Part shown: piece after piece, positions 49,743 through 60,250 of the stretch | Numbering within the stretch: position 1 is the stretch's first letter | Layout: every line of letters starts with the position of its first letter | NCBI RefSeq assembly: GCF_046630445.1 | Contig: NC_092334.1 | Coordinates: forward strand, 189,726,501-189,790,500 | From: Rutidosis leptorrhynchoides | Taxonomy: Eukaryota; Streptophyta; Magnoliopsida; Asterales; Asteraceae | Length of the DNA: 64,000 bases | Direction of reading: 5' to 3' | Notes under the pieces: model-generated | The model's database searches: none | What the model was told of the DNA's origin: nothing | What the model saw: the letters and a program-made list of their open reading frames with translations, nothing else | Made by a program: the position numbers and the translations under genes

Positions 49743-50666
49743 AGGTGATTTGTTGAAGCTATGACAAAATTGTCTATTTTGGAAAGAGATTGAAAAATTA
49801 TATTTGGTAATAAATATCAAAGGATCTGACACGGATACGTGTTAAACTATAACTTTAGTTTCGAGAGCTTTTCAGGTGCATGACAGTGGGTAATGTGTGG
49901 TTGGATCATCATCTCGCATGTCTTTAAGAATTTCGAAGTGTTTGAACACATATTGTAATTGTTAATATACATATGATGTTCTAAGATTTTGAATGATACA
50001 AATATTTTTGTGAGTTTCATGAATAGAAATGAGGTTCTAGGACAGTTTTGAAGTCAAAGTATAGTTTTGAAAGATGTAGAAATCTAAGAGTGATGATTTC
50101 GGTTATATCTTGAATCGAATTCTGAGATTTCAAAATCAGAATATGTAATTAGATTTTGAATGAGTATGGTTGTTTTGATTTCTATAAAAGAATGTATATT
50201 GTTGTGAAAGTAGGGAGTATAATGGATGATTTGCTGAATCAGATTCGAAGAATGTAACATATTAATTGTGAATTTATGTATCTCTCGGGTATTACCTGCC
50301 CGTTAAAAAAAAAATTCACAATTAATATTTTGTACAAAAGAATTTTATTACAGTCTTTATGGAAATATATATGTGTATATTTCTTCAGATGTAATATAGA
50401 TTTAATGAGTTAATATTAAATTAAACTCATTTGATTTATGGTTAAGGCTAGGATAGATAATTTCTAAACTTTAGAAATTACATAATCGTCGTAGAATGTT
50501 TCCCCAATGAAGTTATGAATCAATAATTCATCGTTGTGGTATTCCTTGGTATCTACATGGCGTATGACGTCGATGCTCGTGGGACAGATTGTGAAGTTGA
50601 GGTTTGCAAAGCGGTTGTTGTTGGTGGTGGTAATGGTACTGTTGATGTTGTTGATGGTGGTACTGG
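49743..50666. other. Internal region of E with a polypurine-like palindrome
   Basis: About 920 bp, no gene. CGGGTATTACCTGCCCG at 50286-50302 followed by a TTAA and A-run is the counterpart of the internal palindrome of D (38524-38540) and resembles the terminal polypurine tract. The 50534-50760 + strand ORFs are the reverse of the ORF1 relic tail. Confidence 0.45.
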
Positions 50667-51101
50667 TTATGCTGCTGGTGTTTGTAACCTTTGCACCATA
50701 TTCTCCAAAGCCACTACCCGAGCGCGAAGCTCGTTGACTTCTTCTATTACACCGGGGTGATTTTTGGTTCGGACGAGCGGATAGATAAGATCTAGAATTT
50801 GGTGTAGTATATAATCATGATGAGATACTCTGGAAATGAGAGAGAAAATGGTGTTTCGGACAGGTTCGCCGGTAAATGCTTCAGGTTCATTGCCAAGAGG
50901 GCAATGTGGTGGATGAAAGGGATCACCTTCTTCTTGTCTCCAATGGTTAAGTAGATTACGAACTCATCCCCAATTCATCCAAAATAGATGATGGCTAATT
51001 GGTTGATCCATTTCGGTCACGCTGCTTTCGGAGCTCATGTGAAAATCCATATCTGTATAGCTGTCGGAATCCGAGGAACTCGAACTGGTTGAGGGATCCA
51101 T
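50667..51101 (-). pseudogene. Relic of ORF1 in element E
   Basis: Minus strand, ATG 51101, one in-frame TGA about 45 codons in (after NWG), stop 50669-50667. Ser/Asp-rich start (MDPSTSSSSSDSDSYTDMD), a middle part, then a heptad helix (VNELRARVVALENMVQRLQ) and, beyond the stop, a Pro/Thr-rich stretch. The acidic start, helix end and position just after the primer site match ORF1 of A, B and C. It is the only element-type coding sequence E has kept. Confidence 0.65.
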
Positions 51102-51404
51102 CTTGTATGATCAGGGAAAGAATTTTTGGTATGAAATAGATTGTAGAATTTAGATTTGGTATTCTTCAATACATAATTTACATATGTATATATAATACCA
51201 AAATCTCATAAATTACGGAGGAATCTTTGAAAGATGTCAATCAAAGTTCACAGTAACAGATATGCTAAGATAAGAATTCGTCTATACATTATTATGTAAT
51301 AAATGTAGGAAAACGCGTCTAGACTTAAGAATGATAAGCAGGTAATTTCCTAAGGATGTTAAGTAGATGATTTCCGACTAAAAATGATAAGCAAAACTTT
51401 TGAC

Positions 51405-51508
51405 ATGCAGACACGGTCGAAGTCCAGACTCACTAATGCATCTTAACAACTATCAGTTAGACACACTAATGCAAGACCTGGTTCGCTAAGACCACCGCTC
51501 TGATACCA
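51405..51508 (-). other. Primer-binding site and leader of element E
   Basis: TGGTATCAGAGC on the minus strand at 51508-51497, 2 nt from the 5' LTR. Then TGCATTAGTGTGTCT (51473-51459) and GCATTAGTGAGTCTGGAC with CGACCGTG, in the same order and spacing as in the leader of B. This is a candidate packaging or dimerisation region. Confidence 0.85.
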
Positions 51509-51510
51509 AC

Positions 51511-53794
51511 TGAAAGGACCCGTTCATATACATTATAAACGATTCACAATAGTTGATTACATCGCGAGGTATTTGACCTCTATATGATACGTTTTACAAA
51601 CATTGCATTCGTTTTTAAAAGACAAACTTTCTTTACATCTAAAATTGACGGCATGCATACCATTTCATATTACATCCAACTATAATTGACTTAATATTAA
51701 TCTTGATGAACTCAACGACTCGAATGCAACGTCTTTCAAAGTATGTTATGAATGACTCCAAGTAATATCCTTAAAATGAGCTAATGCACAGCGGAAGATT
51801 TCTTTAATACCTGAGAATAAACATGCTTTAAAGTGTCAACCAAAAGGTTGGTGAGTTCATTAGTTTATCATAATCAATCATTTTCGTAATAGTAATAGAC
51901 CACAAGATTTCTGTTTATAAATATATGTACACTCGCAAGTGTATAAAAGTATTCTATAAGTTGTATATAGTCATTTTATATATTTAAATATATTTATCAG
52001 ATCTTATTATACTAAATAATACAAGTCATTTATTAATAAATAAAAATTTATATTTAAATTCATATATGATAAAAATATACTTTTATATATCTCAAGTAAT
52101 AAAATTTATAAAATTCACTTGATATCATAAAAATATAGTGGTATGTATTATTAATGTAATTATATTACGTGTGGTAAAAATATCTTTGTACGCATATTTA
52201 TTTGATTAAATAATATTGATAATAATAATAATGATACAAATAATAAAATGATAGTTTCAATAAAAATATTAATTTTTAGTAATAAAGATAATTTTAGTAA
52301 TAACATCAACTGATAACAATTATAATAATAGTTTTAATAATAATATTAAAATTAATAATAATTCAGTTGGCCATATCTTTTAATCCGTTCATCGAACCCA
52401 CACGATTTCTAAATGAAAAGTTATTAATTTTTCTTTAGCTTTTTAACGACATGCATATCATATACCTTATCTCAGTAGCATATGTATCAAATTCGTGATT
52501 TATCATAAACTATTTAATGACGAAACTAAGCATACAAACATGCATAATCATATATACTCGAGCACTAGTCAGGGATACACTATGAATATAAAAAAAATAA
52601 GATATGAATGCTCACGTATCAATATTGTGATTCAATATTGCAGGAAAGTACGTAGACGCAACGAAAATGATAAACGTTAGGTTGACCTCACGAGCAATAC
52701 CCTCGAACAATACCCATAACTTCCATAGCTATAACCCATAATTTCCTTAGCTCTATCCCGTTTGAAAACTTATTTTGAAATCGTCTGAATATAACTCCGT
52801 CGTAGTATTTTATGTATACTAATAATATCTTGAAATAATACTAAGTAAATATATATATGTAATTCGATTGAGAGAGTTTAGAGAAATATATTTTCAAGTT
52901 TCTATGAAATAATGAAACCTATTGAATTCTATTTATAATAGATTTTTGAATTATTAAAGTGAATTATTAAAGTATGAATTATTAAAGTGAATTATTAAAG
53001 TATGAATTATTAAAGTGAATTATTAAAGTATGAATTATTAAAGTGAATTATTAAAGTGAATTATTAAAGTTAATTATTAAAGTTAAAGTAAAGTAAAAGT
53101 AAAGTAAAGGTAAAGTTAAAGTATAGTAAAAGTATAAAACTATGTACGTATAATACGCGTATAAATATATTTAATATTAATTTAAATCGTTATATCATAA
53201 AACATTTTAGAAAAGTAGAATTATATATATTCATAATAGGTTTCAAGTTTTTAAATTACAGTCTGTTGGTGAAGCATGGGATAAAGTCCAAAGGTTTAAT
53301 AAATGTATGAAATCATCTTAATGAAAAATGTCGAGTTACTTAACTTGTCGGTATCCAACATCTAAGTTATTTACACTCCACATTCTTACTTATAGTTCAC
53401 TTTACCATTTTCCGAATATTGTCAAAAAGAATAGATTTCTTAAATCACAGTGGACCTCATAACATTGGCCCATAATCATATCATCATGTATCTGATAATT
53501 CAATCATTTGATATTATCTCTTAATTCTGTCGATAAATATATCGAAACAAATACGTTCATGTAAAGTATCATATATATCAAATACTTTGTTAATGTTTTC
53601 AGTTATTATATATTATATATACATATTTATATACACATAATTGTTCGTGAATCGTCAAACACGGTCAAAGGGTAATTGATTACATGAATGTAGTTCCAAA
53701 CTTTTTGAGATTCAACATTACAAATTCTGCTTATCGTGTCGGAAACATATAAAGGTTAGGTTTAAATTTGGTCGGAAATTTTCGGGTCGTCACA
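51511..53794 (-). repeat. 5' LTR of element E
   Basis: 2284 bp, near-identical to 45607-47893. TATAAATAG at 52937-52929 on the minus strand, 857 bp from the LTR start. Tandem array at about 52945-53115 upstream of it. Confidence 0.93.
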
Positions 53795-55104
53795 CCACCT
53801 ATGTTGATAATAGCTCCTCGGCTAATTTGGTCAACTTTCTCAAGTTTTCCATTGGCTACCTCTACGAGCATACTCTCCTTTAAAGGAACTAACGACCAAT
53901 TTATCTTATCGCAAAAGTGTCTACATACATAACTTCTATCGGCACCAGTATCAAATAGGACAGAAGCTAATAGATTGTTGATAGTGAATATACATGTGAC
54001 CAAGTCGGGGTTCTCACGAGCATCCCTTGCATTTACATTGAAAGCTCGTCCACGCGGTGGTCCGTCGTATTTTCGCTTGTTGGGACACTCATTTCTGAAG
54101 TGGCCCATCTGTCCGCATTCATAACACTTTCTCGGTCCATTGGGGTTCGGTTTCCCAGTCATGGTGGTGATCTTGTAGTCCCTGCCAATATGCCCGGTCT
54201 TTTTGTATTTTTCACAAACAACGTTACAGTACCCGGTATGGTGCTTGTAGCACCTCTTGTACTGTGGTAGAGTACCCTTGTAGTTGGGGTTTGAGCCAGT
54301 GTTCGGGTTGGTGTTCCCACCTTTGTTGTTTCTTTTGAAACCCTCATGTCGCTTCGCTGGGTTTTGATCATAGGCTCTACCCTTGTTGTTATCCCACTTT
54401 CGCTTATCACTACTACCCGCTTTGGATTTTGCCTTTTCCGGTTCATCGATGATGATTTGGTTCATTAAGGTATGCGCCATGCGCATTGCTTCCGGGACAT
54501 TGGGTGGCTTAGATGAGGTGACATTTCCCTTAATGGACTTAGGAAGTCCCCACAAATACCTTTACATACGCTTGAACTCCGGGGTAACCATGGTAGGACA
54601 CATCAGGGCTAATTCTAGATACCTACGGTTGTTACCATCGAGATCGTTCCCCACAACCTTCAACTGCATAAACTCAATCTCCATCTTCTGTATCTCAGTT
54701 CTAGGGCAATATTCCTCAATCATGGCCCCTTTGAACTCCTCCCATGGGGTAGCAAACGCCTCATCAATACCCTTTGCTTGAGCCAACGTGTTCCACCATG
54801 TTAGTGCACCGTCAGACAGCGTACATGAAGCAAACTTGGTTTTGTTTGCCTCTGAGCAGTTACTAACTCGAAACACAGATTCTAATTTCTCAAACCATCT
54901 AGTGAGACCAACCGGTCCCTCAGTTCCACTAAAGTTGTGGGGCTTGCAGCTTTGAAACTCTTTGTATGTGCACCCATTACGAATGGGCTGGATAACCGGT
55001 GGCGGTGGAGCTTGGGGGTTCATTTTCGCTAAAGCTGCGGCGACTCGTTCATTGATCATTTCCTCGATTTGGGCTACGGTGGGTGTTGATCTTCCATTGG
55101 CCAT

Positions 55105-55402
55105 GATGTTCTAAACAAAAATTTTTGACTCAAGTCAAAATCCATCATTCAAATAGTAATAATACAGTATATGGTAACCAGCATGGAATCAACACAACAC
55201 ATGCTAATTAAGTAACTCAAATAGATTCAGATACCACAAAGTCATCATACAGTAACGTAAATAGAACACTGTGCAAGAATTAAACAACACAAAGTTCCAT
55301 TCATTAGTAATAAGTTGCATACATCTGCATAGGTTTGTACAATACATAAGTAGAACATAAAATTACAAATGAGATTACATAATGAAATCTACTACACATG
55401 TC
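55105..55402. other. Spacer between ORF1 and gag in element C
   Basis: About 300 bp, homologous to 11740-12023 in A; no ORF. Confidence 0.5.
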
Positions 55403-56267
55403 CTATGGTGACGGTGGGTGTAGGATGTCCAATACGTGGGACATCTGGTCCTCGAGCTCAGTTACCCGAGCACGGAGGATCTCCACCTCCCTCATCAGTT
55501 CCTCGACAGAGGGAGATGGTGGGGCAGGCGGTGCAGTCGGTATGGGTGGTGCTGGTGGAGCTAGTGGTACAGACGGTCCGGCTCCAGAAGTAGAGGCTGC
55601 GAAGCGGTAAGGCTTACGGATGAAGGGATCAGCAGGATACGGCACAAGCCGTTTTCGGGCGGTAACCCTACGATGCCGACCATGAGCGTCAACGAATGGT
55701 CGACCTTCATTAATCCCTGGAATGACGGTACCGCTTCTTCAGCGGGGTGGAGGGTGGCTGTACAGGTGCATCATCAGGGTCCTCATCTGAATCCTCATCA
55801 CTAGAGTCATCAGAGGATGAGTCGTCGGATGAAGAATCGGCGGATGATGGGTCGTCTAAATCGGCTGGGGGTGGCTGCACTGGTGGCTCTCCTCGGGCGG
55901 CCATCATCTGTCGGTATCTGGCGGGTCCGATCGGCACGAGACGTCCATCAGGAAGGCGTCGGCACCAATGGTTATGCTCATTACGGACTGGACCTTCCCC
56001 AAGTTCCGCGGGAATCACAGCACCACCGGAATGGTGCTGTGGCTCCGGAGGTCCTGGGGCAAGTGGAGCTGGAATCTCCGGTGGGTCCTCAGCTCCGTCT
56101 GAGGTAATCACTAGGCCGGGTGCATGGCTACTAGCTCTGGAGGACGAAGCGCCTGAGTCACTGGAGGGTGTCGACGACGGGATATGAGAATCGGCAACGA
56201 TGGCTGGTGAGGTGGTTGATGAGTCTGTGTCGCTGTCCAAAACGATGACAGGTGGAATATCCGACAT
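55403..56267 (-). pseudogene. ORF1 of element C, frameshifted
   Basis: ATG 56267 (MSDIPPVIVLDSDTDSS) by comparison with A. Same plan as ORF1 of A: acidic start, NHWCRRLPDGRLVPIGPARY block, Ser/Asp run, KKRYR, AHG..RR block, Ala/Pro stretch, helix VEELMREVEILRARVTELED, YPPSP-like end (LHPPSP). The frame is lost near 55725 by a 13-nt deletion between two ACCGT copies (A keeps the intervening bases), ending the first part at 55710; the second part reads on to 55403. The pattern of conservation between A and C across Pro/Ser-rich and block regions supports a real coding past. Confidence 0.75.
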
Positions 56268-56596
56268 CTGAACAAGGAAAAATAACTTTTTCCATGTCAG
56301 TAAGTCATAAAGCAAGCACGTATTAGGCAAAGTAACTACGACAGTCTAGATCATCTATAAGTAGCATGACAATAACGACAAGTATCATGCAATCGAAAGC
56401 AGATAATAGCATGCAGTAGTGAAATCTTGTAGTAGCATACGACATATAGCAGTAAAAGTAAGCAGCAGCATGCAGCAAGTTTCGCAGAAACAAGTAAACT
56501 AGAAAGTTGTAGATTAGTCCTATTAGTGAATCCTACTCGGTCGGGTCTAGACTAACTAATGCAACCTAATTCCCTACAACCAATGCTCTGATACCA
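56268..56596 (-). other. Leader and primer-binding site of element C
   Basis: TGGTATCAGAGC on the minus strand at 56596-56585, 2 nt from the 5' LTR. The following leader closely matches that of A (GTAGGGAATTAGGTT..., GAGTAGGATTCACTAATAGG). Confidence 0.85.
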
Positions 56597-56598
56597 AA

Positions 56599-59500
56599 TG
56601 TGATGCCCCGTACAAAACCATCGTGTACGAATCATCAACAACAGGATCATTATAAGGTCAAATACTATATGCGGTTTCAAAAGAAGTTTGCATTCATGAA
56701 TAAAGGTGATGTCTTAACCAACATCAAATGTCTTACAACAAAAGTATGCTTCAATGAACAGAAGCAATTAGTAATAGTGCATGACTCAATGGTCGTTACA
56801 AATCATTGTTTCAAAAGGTAACATAGTTTAAATACAAATAAAATGTTTCATGCGGTGAAAACTCTAACAAGCGCAGCGGGTGTCTACAAAGCATGACTAG
56901 TACAGCGGAAGCAAGCAAACCTTAAGCACCTGAGAAAAACATGCTTAAAAATGTCAACACAAAGGTTGGTGAGCTATAGTTTAAGTATAACAGTAATGTA
57001 AGATAGGCCACGAGATTTCAATGTTTCAACAGCGTTTCAAAACAGTATGAAAAGTATATGTATAACCGTGGGCACTTGGTAACTAACTTAACGTTTATCA
57101 CCCCTGGAAGTACACTTGGCGAGTGCGTATGTTTACGAAGTATTAAACACCCGTTAAATGCTAGCGCTACTAGCCCGAGTGGGGATGTCAAACCCTATGG
57201 ATCCATATCTAAGATTCGTGTTCACCGGTTCAAAGACCGATGACTAAACGTTACCGAGCTAAGGGGAAAGTTTATGCCGTTGTATAACCCACAAATATAT
57301 AAAGTTTAAGTACTTGTGCCTAGTATGTAAAACGTAAAATGCGCATGTATTCTTAGTTCCCAAAAATAGTTAAAGTAAAAAGGGATGCTATAACTCACAG
57401 TGGAAAAGTAGTAGTAAAGTTGACTCGGGAAAAGTAGGCAAGTACGTTTGTCCAAAAGGTCCTCAACCTAAGTCAAAAGTTACTAAGTCAGTAAATCGTC
57501 CCAATAGGTTTAAATGTATGTAAATTAGGTCTTAAGTATCATCATCATTCATCATCGAACAAAAAGTATAAAGTAAGTTTCATTCTAGAAAAGAGTTTAA
57601 AACAAAGGCTGACTTCGATCAGTCGCCACGGCCTCTATACAAACTGAATTGAGGTGGGACCAGTGGCCATGGCTCCGTATATGAGTCCTTTAGTTATTAT
57701 AAAAATTCCAGAACCAAAATCGTCTTCTTTGACCGTGGCGACGGTTTAAGTGCGAGTAGGTCAGAATTTTCAGCACAACGTTAAAAGGACATAGTGACGT
57801 TCGGAGGGCCATAGATCCTAAACCGTAACTCGGATTAAGACGAGTCTTAAACGAAAAATTATCTACTCGAACAGAGCTAACTGAAAATCAACTTTACAGT
57901 AGCCCAAGTATTCTGATCAGATCCAAAAAAAAGTAGGTTTAGTGTTCCGGTGGGTTCTTGGTGCTCGATGCTCATCACGGTTCTCATCCTTGATGCATAT
58001 AGCTTCAAGTGTACAACTCGTTGATGTGTTTACATAATCTTTACCAATTTTTGACCATCATAACACAAGTGTAAGTCTAAGATAAGTAGCACAACTCAAT
58101 TAAGTGATGCAAGTAGTTTGATGAACCAAAGTTACATCAAGATCTTAGATCCGACACATACATGAACTCTAAAAGTAATATTGAACTACAAACTTGAAAG
58201 TAAACTAAATAATCAAGATCTTAAGTTGTAGAACATAGTTCTTAGTTAGATCTTGAAGATCCAAGACCCAAAAGTCTAGATCTAAAGTTACTAAGTTAAA
58301 TCCTAAGTCATAACACTTGAATCTTTACTTTAATGAAACCATAAGTTATGAAACTTAGATTCTCATCTTGTAAAGTATATGTAAGCTCATAAGCCCTTGT
58401 TTACAACAAAATTAGAAGACCATAAGCTATAGAAACTTAGATCCAACACAAGTATATGAAGTTATAACTAGAAAGTTATACTTCCATGTTCTTGAACTTA
58501 TAAAGTTAACTTTTAGTTTCAAGAAATATGAGATCAAGATTAACTAGTAATACTTGACCAAATTAACAACATTTCAACTTTAAAGTACATAAAATGAAGA
58601 AATAAGTTAAATCTACAAGTAACAAGTTCATGGTTGTTCATACTTTAAAGATTCAAGCCAAGGCTTTGATCTTTAAGAAAGTAAACTTTAAGTTTACAAA
58701 CATGGATACAAGTAATGATTTTACAACTCATGAACTTTCTTTCTTTAAAACATTAAGTGTAGAACCATAACTAGAAAGTTTAGGTTCTTGTATGTTCTTG
58801 TATGAACAAGATGATATGAAAACAAACTAGAGAGTTTGATTCCTAATAACTAGTAAGTAAACAATAACATCAAAGATCAATTAACAAAGCAAGCAAATGA
58901 TGATGATATGTTTGATTAGGCTACGATTTTAAGACAAGAAAAAGAAGAGAAAAGTCTTGAAAGAAACTCACAATTTGAGAGAAAAGTTGAGAGGAAATGA
59001 GAGCAAGTAAATTGTGTGTGTTTGAAATGAGGTTTATACAAGTGAATAAGTAACAAAAAGGAAAATGAAACCACCCTATTACTCACCTAAAGTGGACGGC
59101 CCAAGGGTGCCCAAAGAGGAAGGTCAAGCTTCTACTTTCATACATGGGGAGGTGATGAGTGCTTGAAGAAGTAATAAAGCTAAATGGTGTTGGAACAAGG
59201 TGTAAACATACTAGTAACTAGATTCCTTTCACTTAATTAATCTTGCTTATGTATTAATAAGTCATTAACATAATGTTGGACTCCTAATAGTCCATCAAGA
59301 GAAGTAGGGTGGGCTTCCAAGTCCATTAACATGTATCCATTAATAAAAGCCCAAGTCTTTAGCATGTAACAATTAATTAAATAAATAAGCCCAAGTAATT
59401 CACTAGTAACCTTAGTTAATTAAAATTGATCAATATTAATTAATCATGAATGTAAATAATATTCCAAAATATTATTCGTGAAAAGTACGTGTGTCACAAA

Positions 59501-59624
59501 GACGATTCGGGCCATGTAAAGACAAGTACGGTAGCAAGTAAATGTAATAAAATACATTCATTAACACTCAAGCATTAATAATAAATATTATTAATTAAAC
59601 GTTGAAAAATCCAGGGTCGTTACA
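56599..59624 (-). repeat. 5' LTR of element C
   Basis: 3026 bp, uninterrupted; contains the intact target of D (GGTGCCCAAAGAGG near 59107). GTATAAACC on the minus strand at 59039-59031 is the likely TATA box, followed by a leader rich in CTCTCATTTCCTCTC. R-U5 would be about 2.4 kb. Confidence 0.92.
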
Positions 59625-59893
59625 ATCATCTTCTATCTTGGACTCTCATAATCCTTATATAGGTAATGACAAAGTAACCATCAGTGACGGTACTAATCTG
59701 TCTATTACTCATAAAGGTTTTTCAAATTTTTATGAAGATATTAAATTACTTGATGTTCTTGTGGTGCCTTATATTATCAAGAACTTGCTCTCTGTTAGCA
59801 AGCTTACTAATGACAATCCTGTTGATATCCTATTCTCCAAGAACTCGTTTCTTATTCAATACAGACACACAAAGGAAGTTTTAGCAACAGATA
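59625..59893 (+). pseudogene. Ty1/copia protease fragment, continuation
   Basis: After the duplicated ATCAT the frame interrupted at 28008 resumes: SSSILDSHNPYIGNDKVTIS, then ISDGTNLSITHKG, LLDVLVVPYIIKNLLSVSKL, FSKNSFLIQYRHTKEVLAT. This is the copia region between protease and integrase. It breaks off near 59893 at a short element; the rest of pol (integrase, reverse transcriptase) is absent. Confidence 0.85.
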
Positions 59894-60250
59894 AACGGTT
59901 TTACAAAGCGAGTCAGAGTCATGCCCCCATGTGTGGGCTATACGATTTATCAATTATGTCATGGTATCAGAGCTCAGGTAAGCGATACCGAGTCAGGCTC
60001 CCATGTTTGTGCCGCCGTCGCTACAAAGAGATCGAATACGTCAGGCCGCTATCGTGCTGCCATCTCTACAACCATTTCACGCCTCGATGTGAGGGGACGT
60101 GTTGAGAAGTTATCACACATCGGGCATGGGACAAAACAAATGTGTGCACATAAGAAGTCCCTCTATCACCAACCGGTTTTAGAAAAGGATGGACTCTTGG
60201 ACTTATATATTGAACGTGTTATTGGACTATATAATTTATTAATTCTGCCA
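59894..60250 (+). mobile_element. TRIM-like short LTR element, partly degraded
   Basis: TGGTATCAGAGC (59962-59973) preceded by an LTR-type end (TTATCAATTATGTCA), then a 138-bp internal region ending in a purine stretch (GATGTGAGGGGACG), then a putative 151-bp LTR from TGTTGAGAAG (60100) to AATTCTGCCA (60250). The final bases of the two putative LTRs resemble each other; the left one is truncated and its start is uncertain. Short LTRs with a tRNA-Met primer site and almost no internal sequence define TRIMs. The ORF that runs through 59602-60105 is a chance fusion. Confidence 0.5.

Larger units (their letters stand above)
45607..53794 (-). mobile_element. Element E, non-autonomous LTR retrotransposon (LARD type)
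   Basis: 8188 bp, flanked by CCACC (45602-45606 and 53795-53799). LTRs 45607-47893 and 51511-53794 surround a 3.6-kb internal region with a primer site at the right and a polypurine tract at the left, so it reads on the minus strand. There is no gag, protease, reverse transcriptase or integrase. Internal content: polypurine tract and inverted repeat, an antisense TATA box with a 57-codon ORF, a poly(A)-binding-protein fragment, an internal polypurine-like palindrome, and a relic of ORF1. The LTR pair differs at about 15 bases by eye plus repeat length. The LTR 3' end resembles that of D; the leader resembles that of B. Confidence 0.92.
42476..55104 (-). pseudogene. Gag-pol polyprotein of element C, split by element E
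   Basis: ATG 55104 (MANGRSTPTV), exons of the original frame at 55104-53800 and 45606-42476; element E plus one CCACC copy lies between, just after the protease. Gag core, zinc knuckles (CEKYKKTGHIGRDY has lost two Cys; CYECGQMGHFRNEC is intact), protease [10 protein letters not shown], reverse transcriptase (FIDDIL near 44750), RNase H, integrase, chromodomain. Damage: stops at 54559-54561, at 45169, at about 45123, at 44548 and about 44375, and a 1-nt deletion near 43043 that shifts the frame in integrase (ERKSPDPR). Same family as A. It was probably already decaying when E inserted. Confidence 0.92.
28009..59624 (-). mobile_element. Element C, Ty3/gypsy chromovirus, host of insertions D and E
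   Basis: Minus-strand element flanked by ATCAT (28004-28008 and 59625-59629). Its own sequence is 28009-30528, 41930-45606 and 53800-59624. Reading along the minus strand: 5' LTR 59624-56599, primer site, ORF1 (56267-55403), gag-pol (55104-42476, split by E), polypurine tract, 3' LTR (42439-28009, split by D). Same family as A. Gag-pol and ORF1 are both frameshifted or stopped, so the copy is dead. Without the insertions it would be about 12 kb. Confidence 0.93.

Noticed and set aside
59602..60105. 167-codon ORF as a single gene
   Set aside because: It crosses the C LTR end, copia protease sequence and a TRIM-like element; only the copia part is meaningful.
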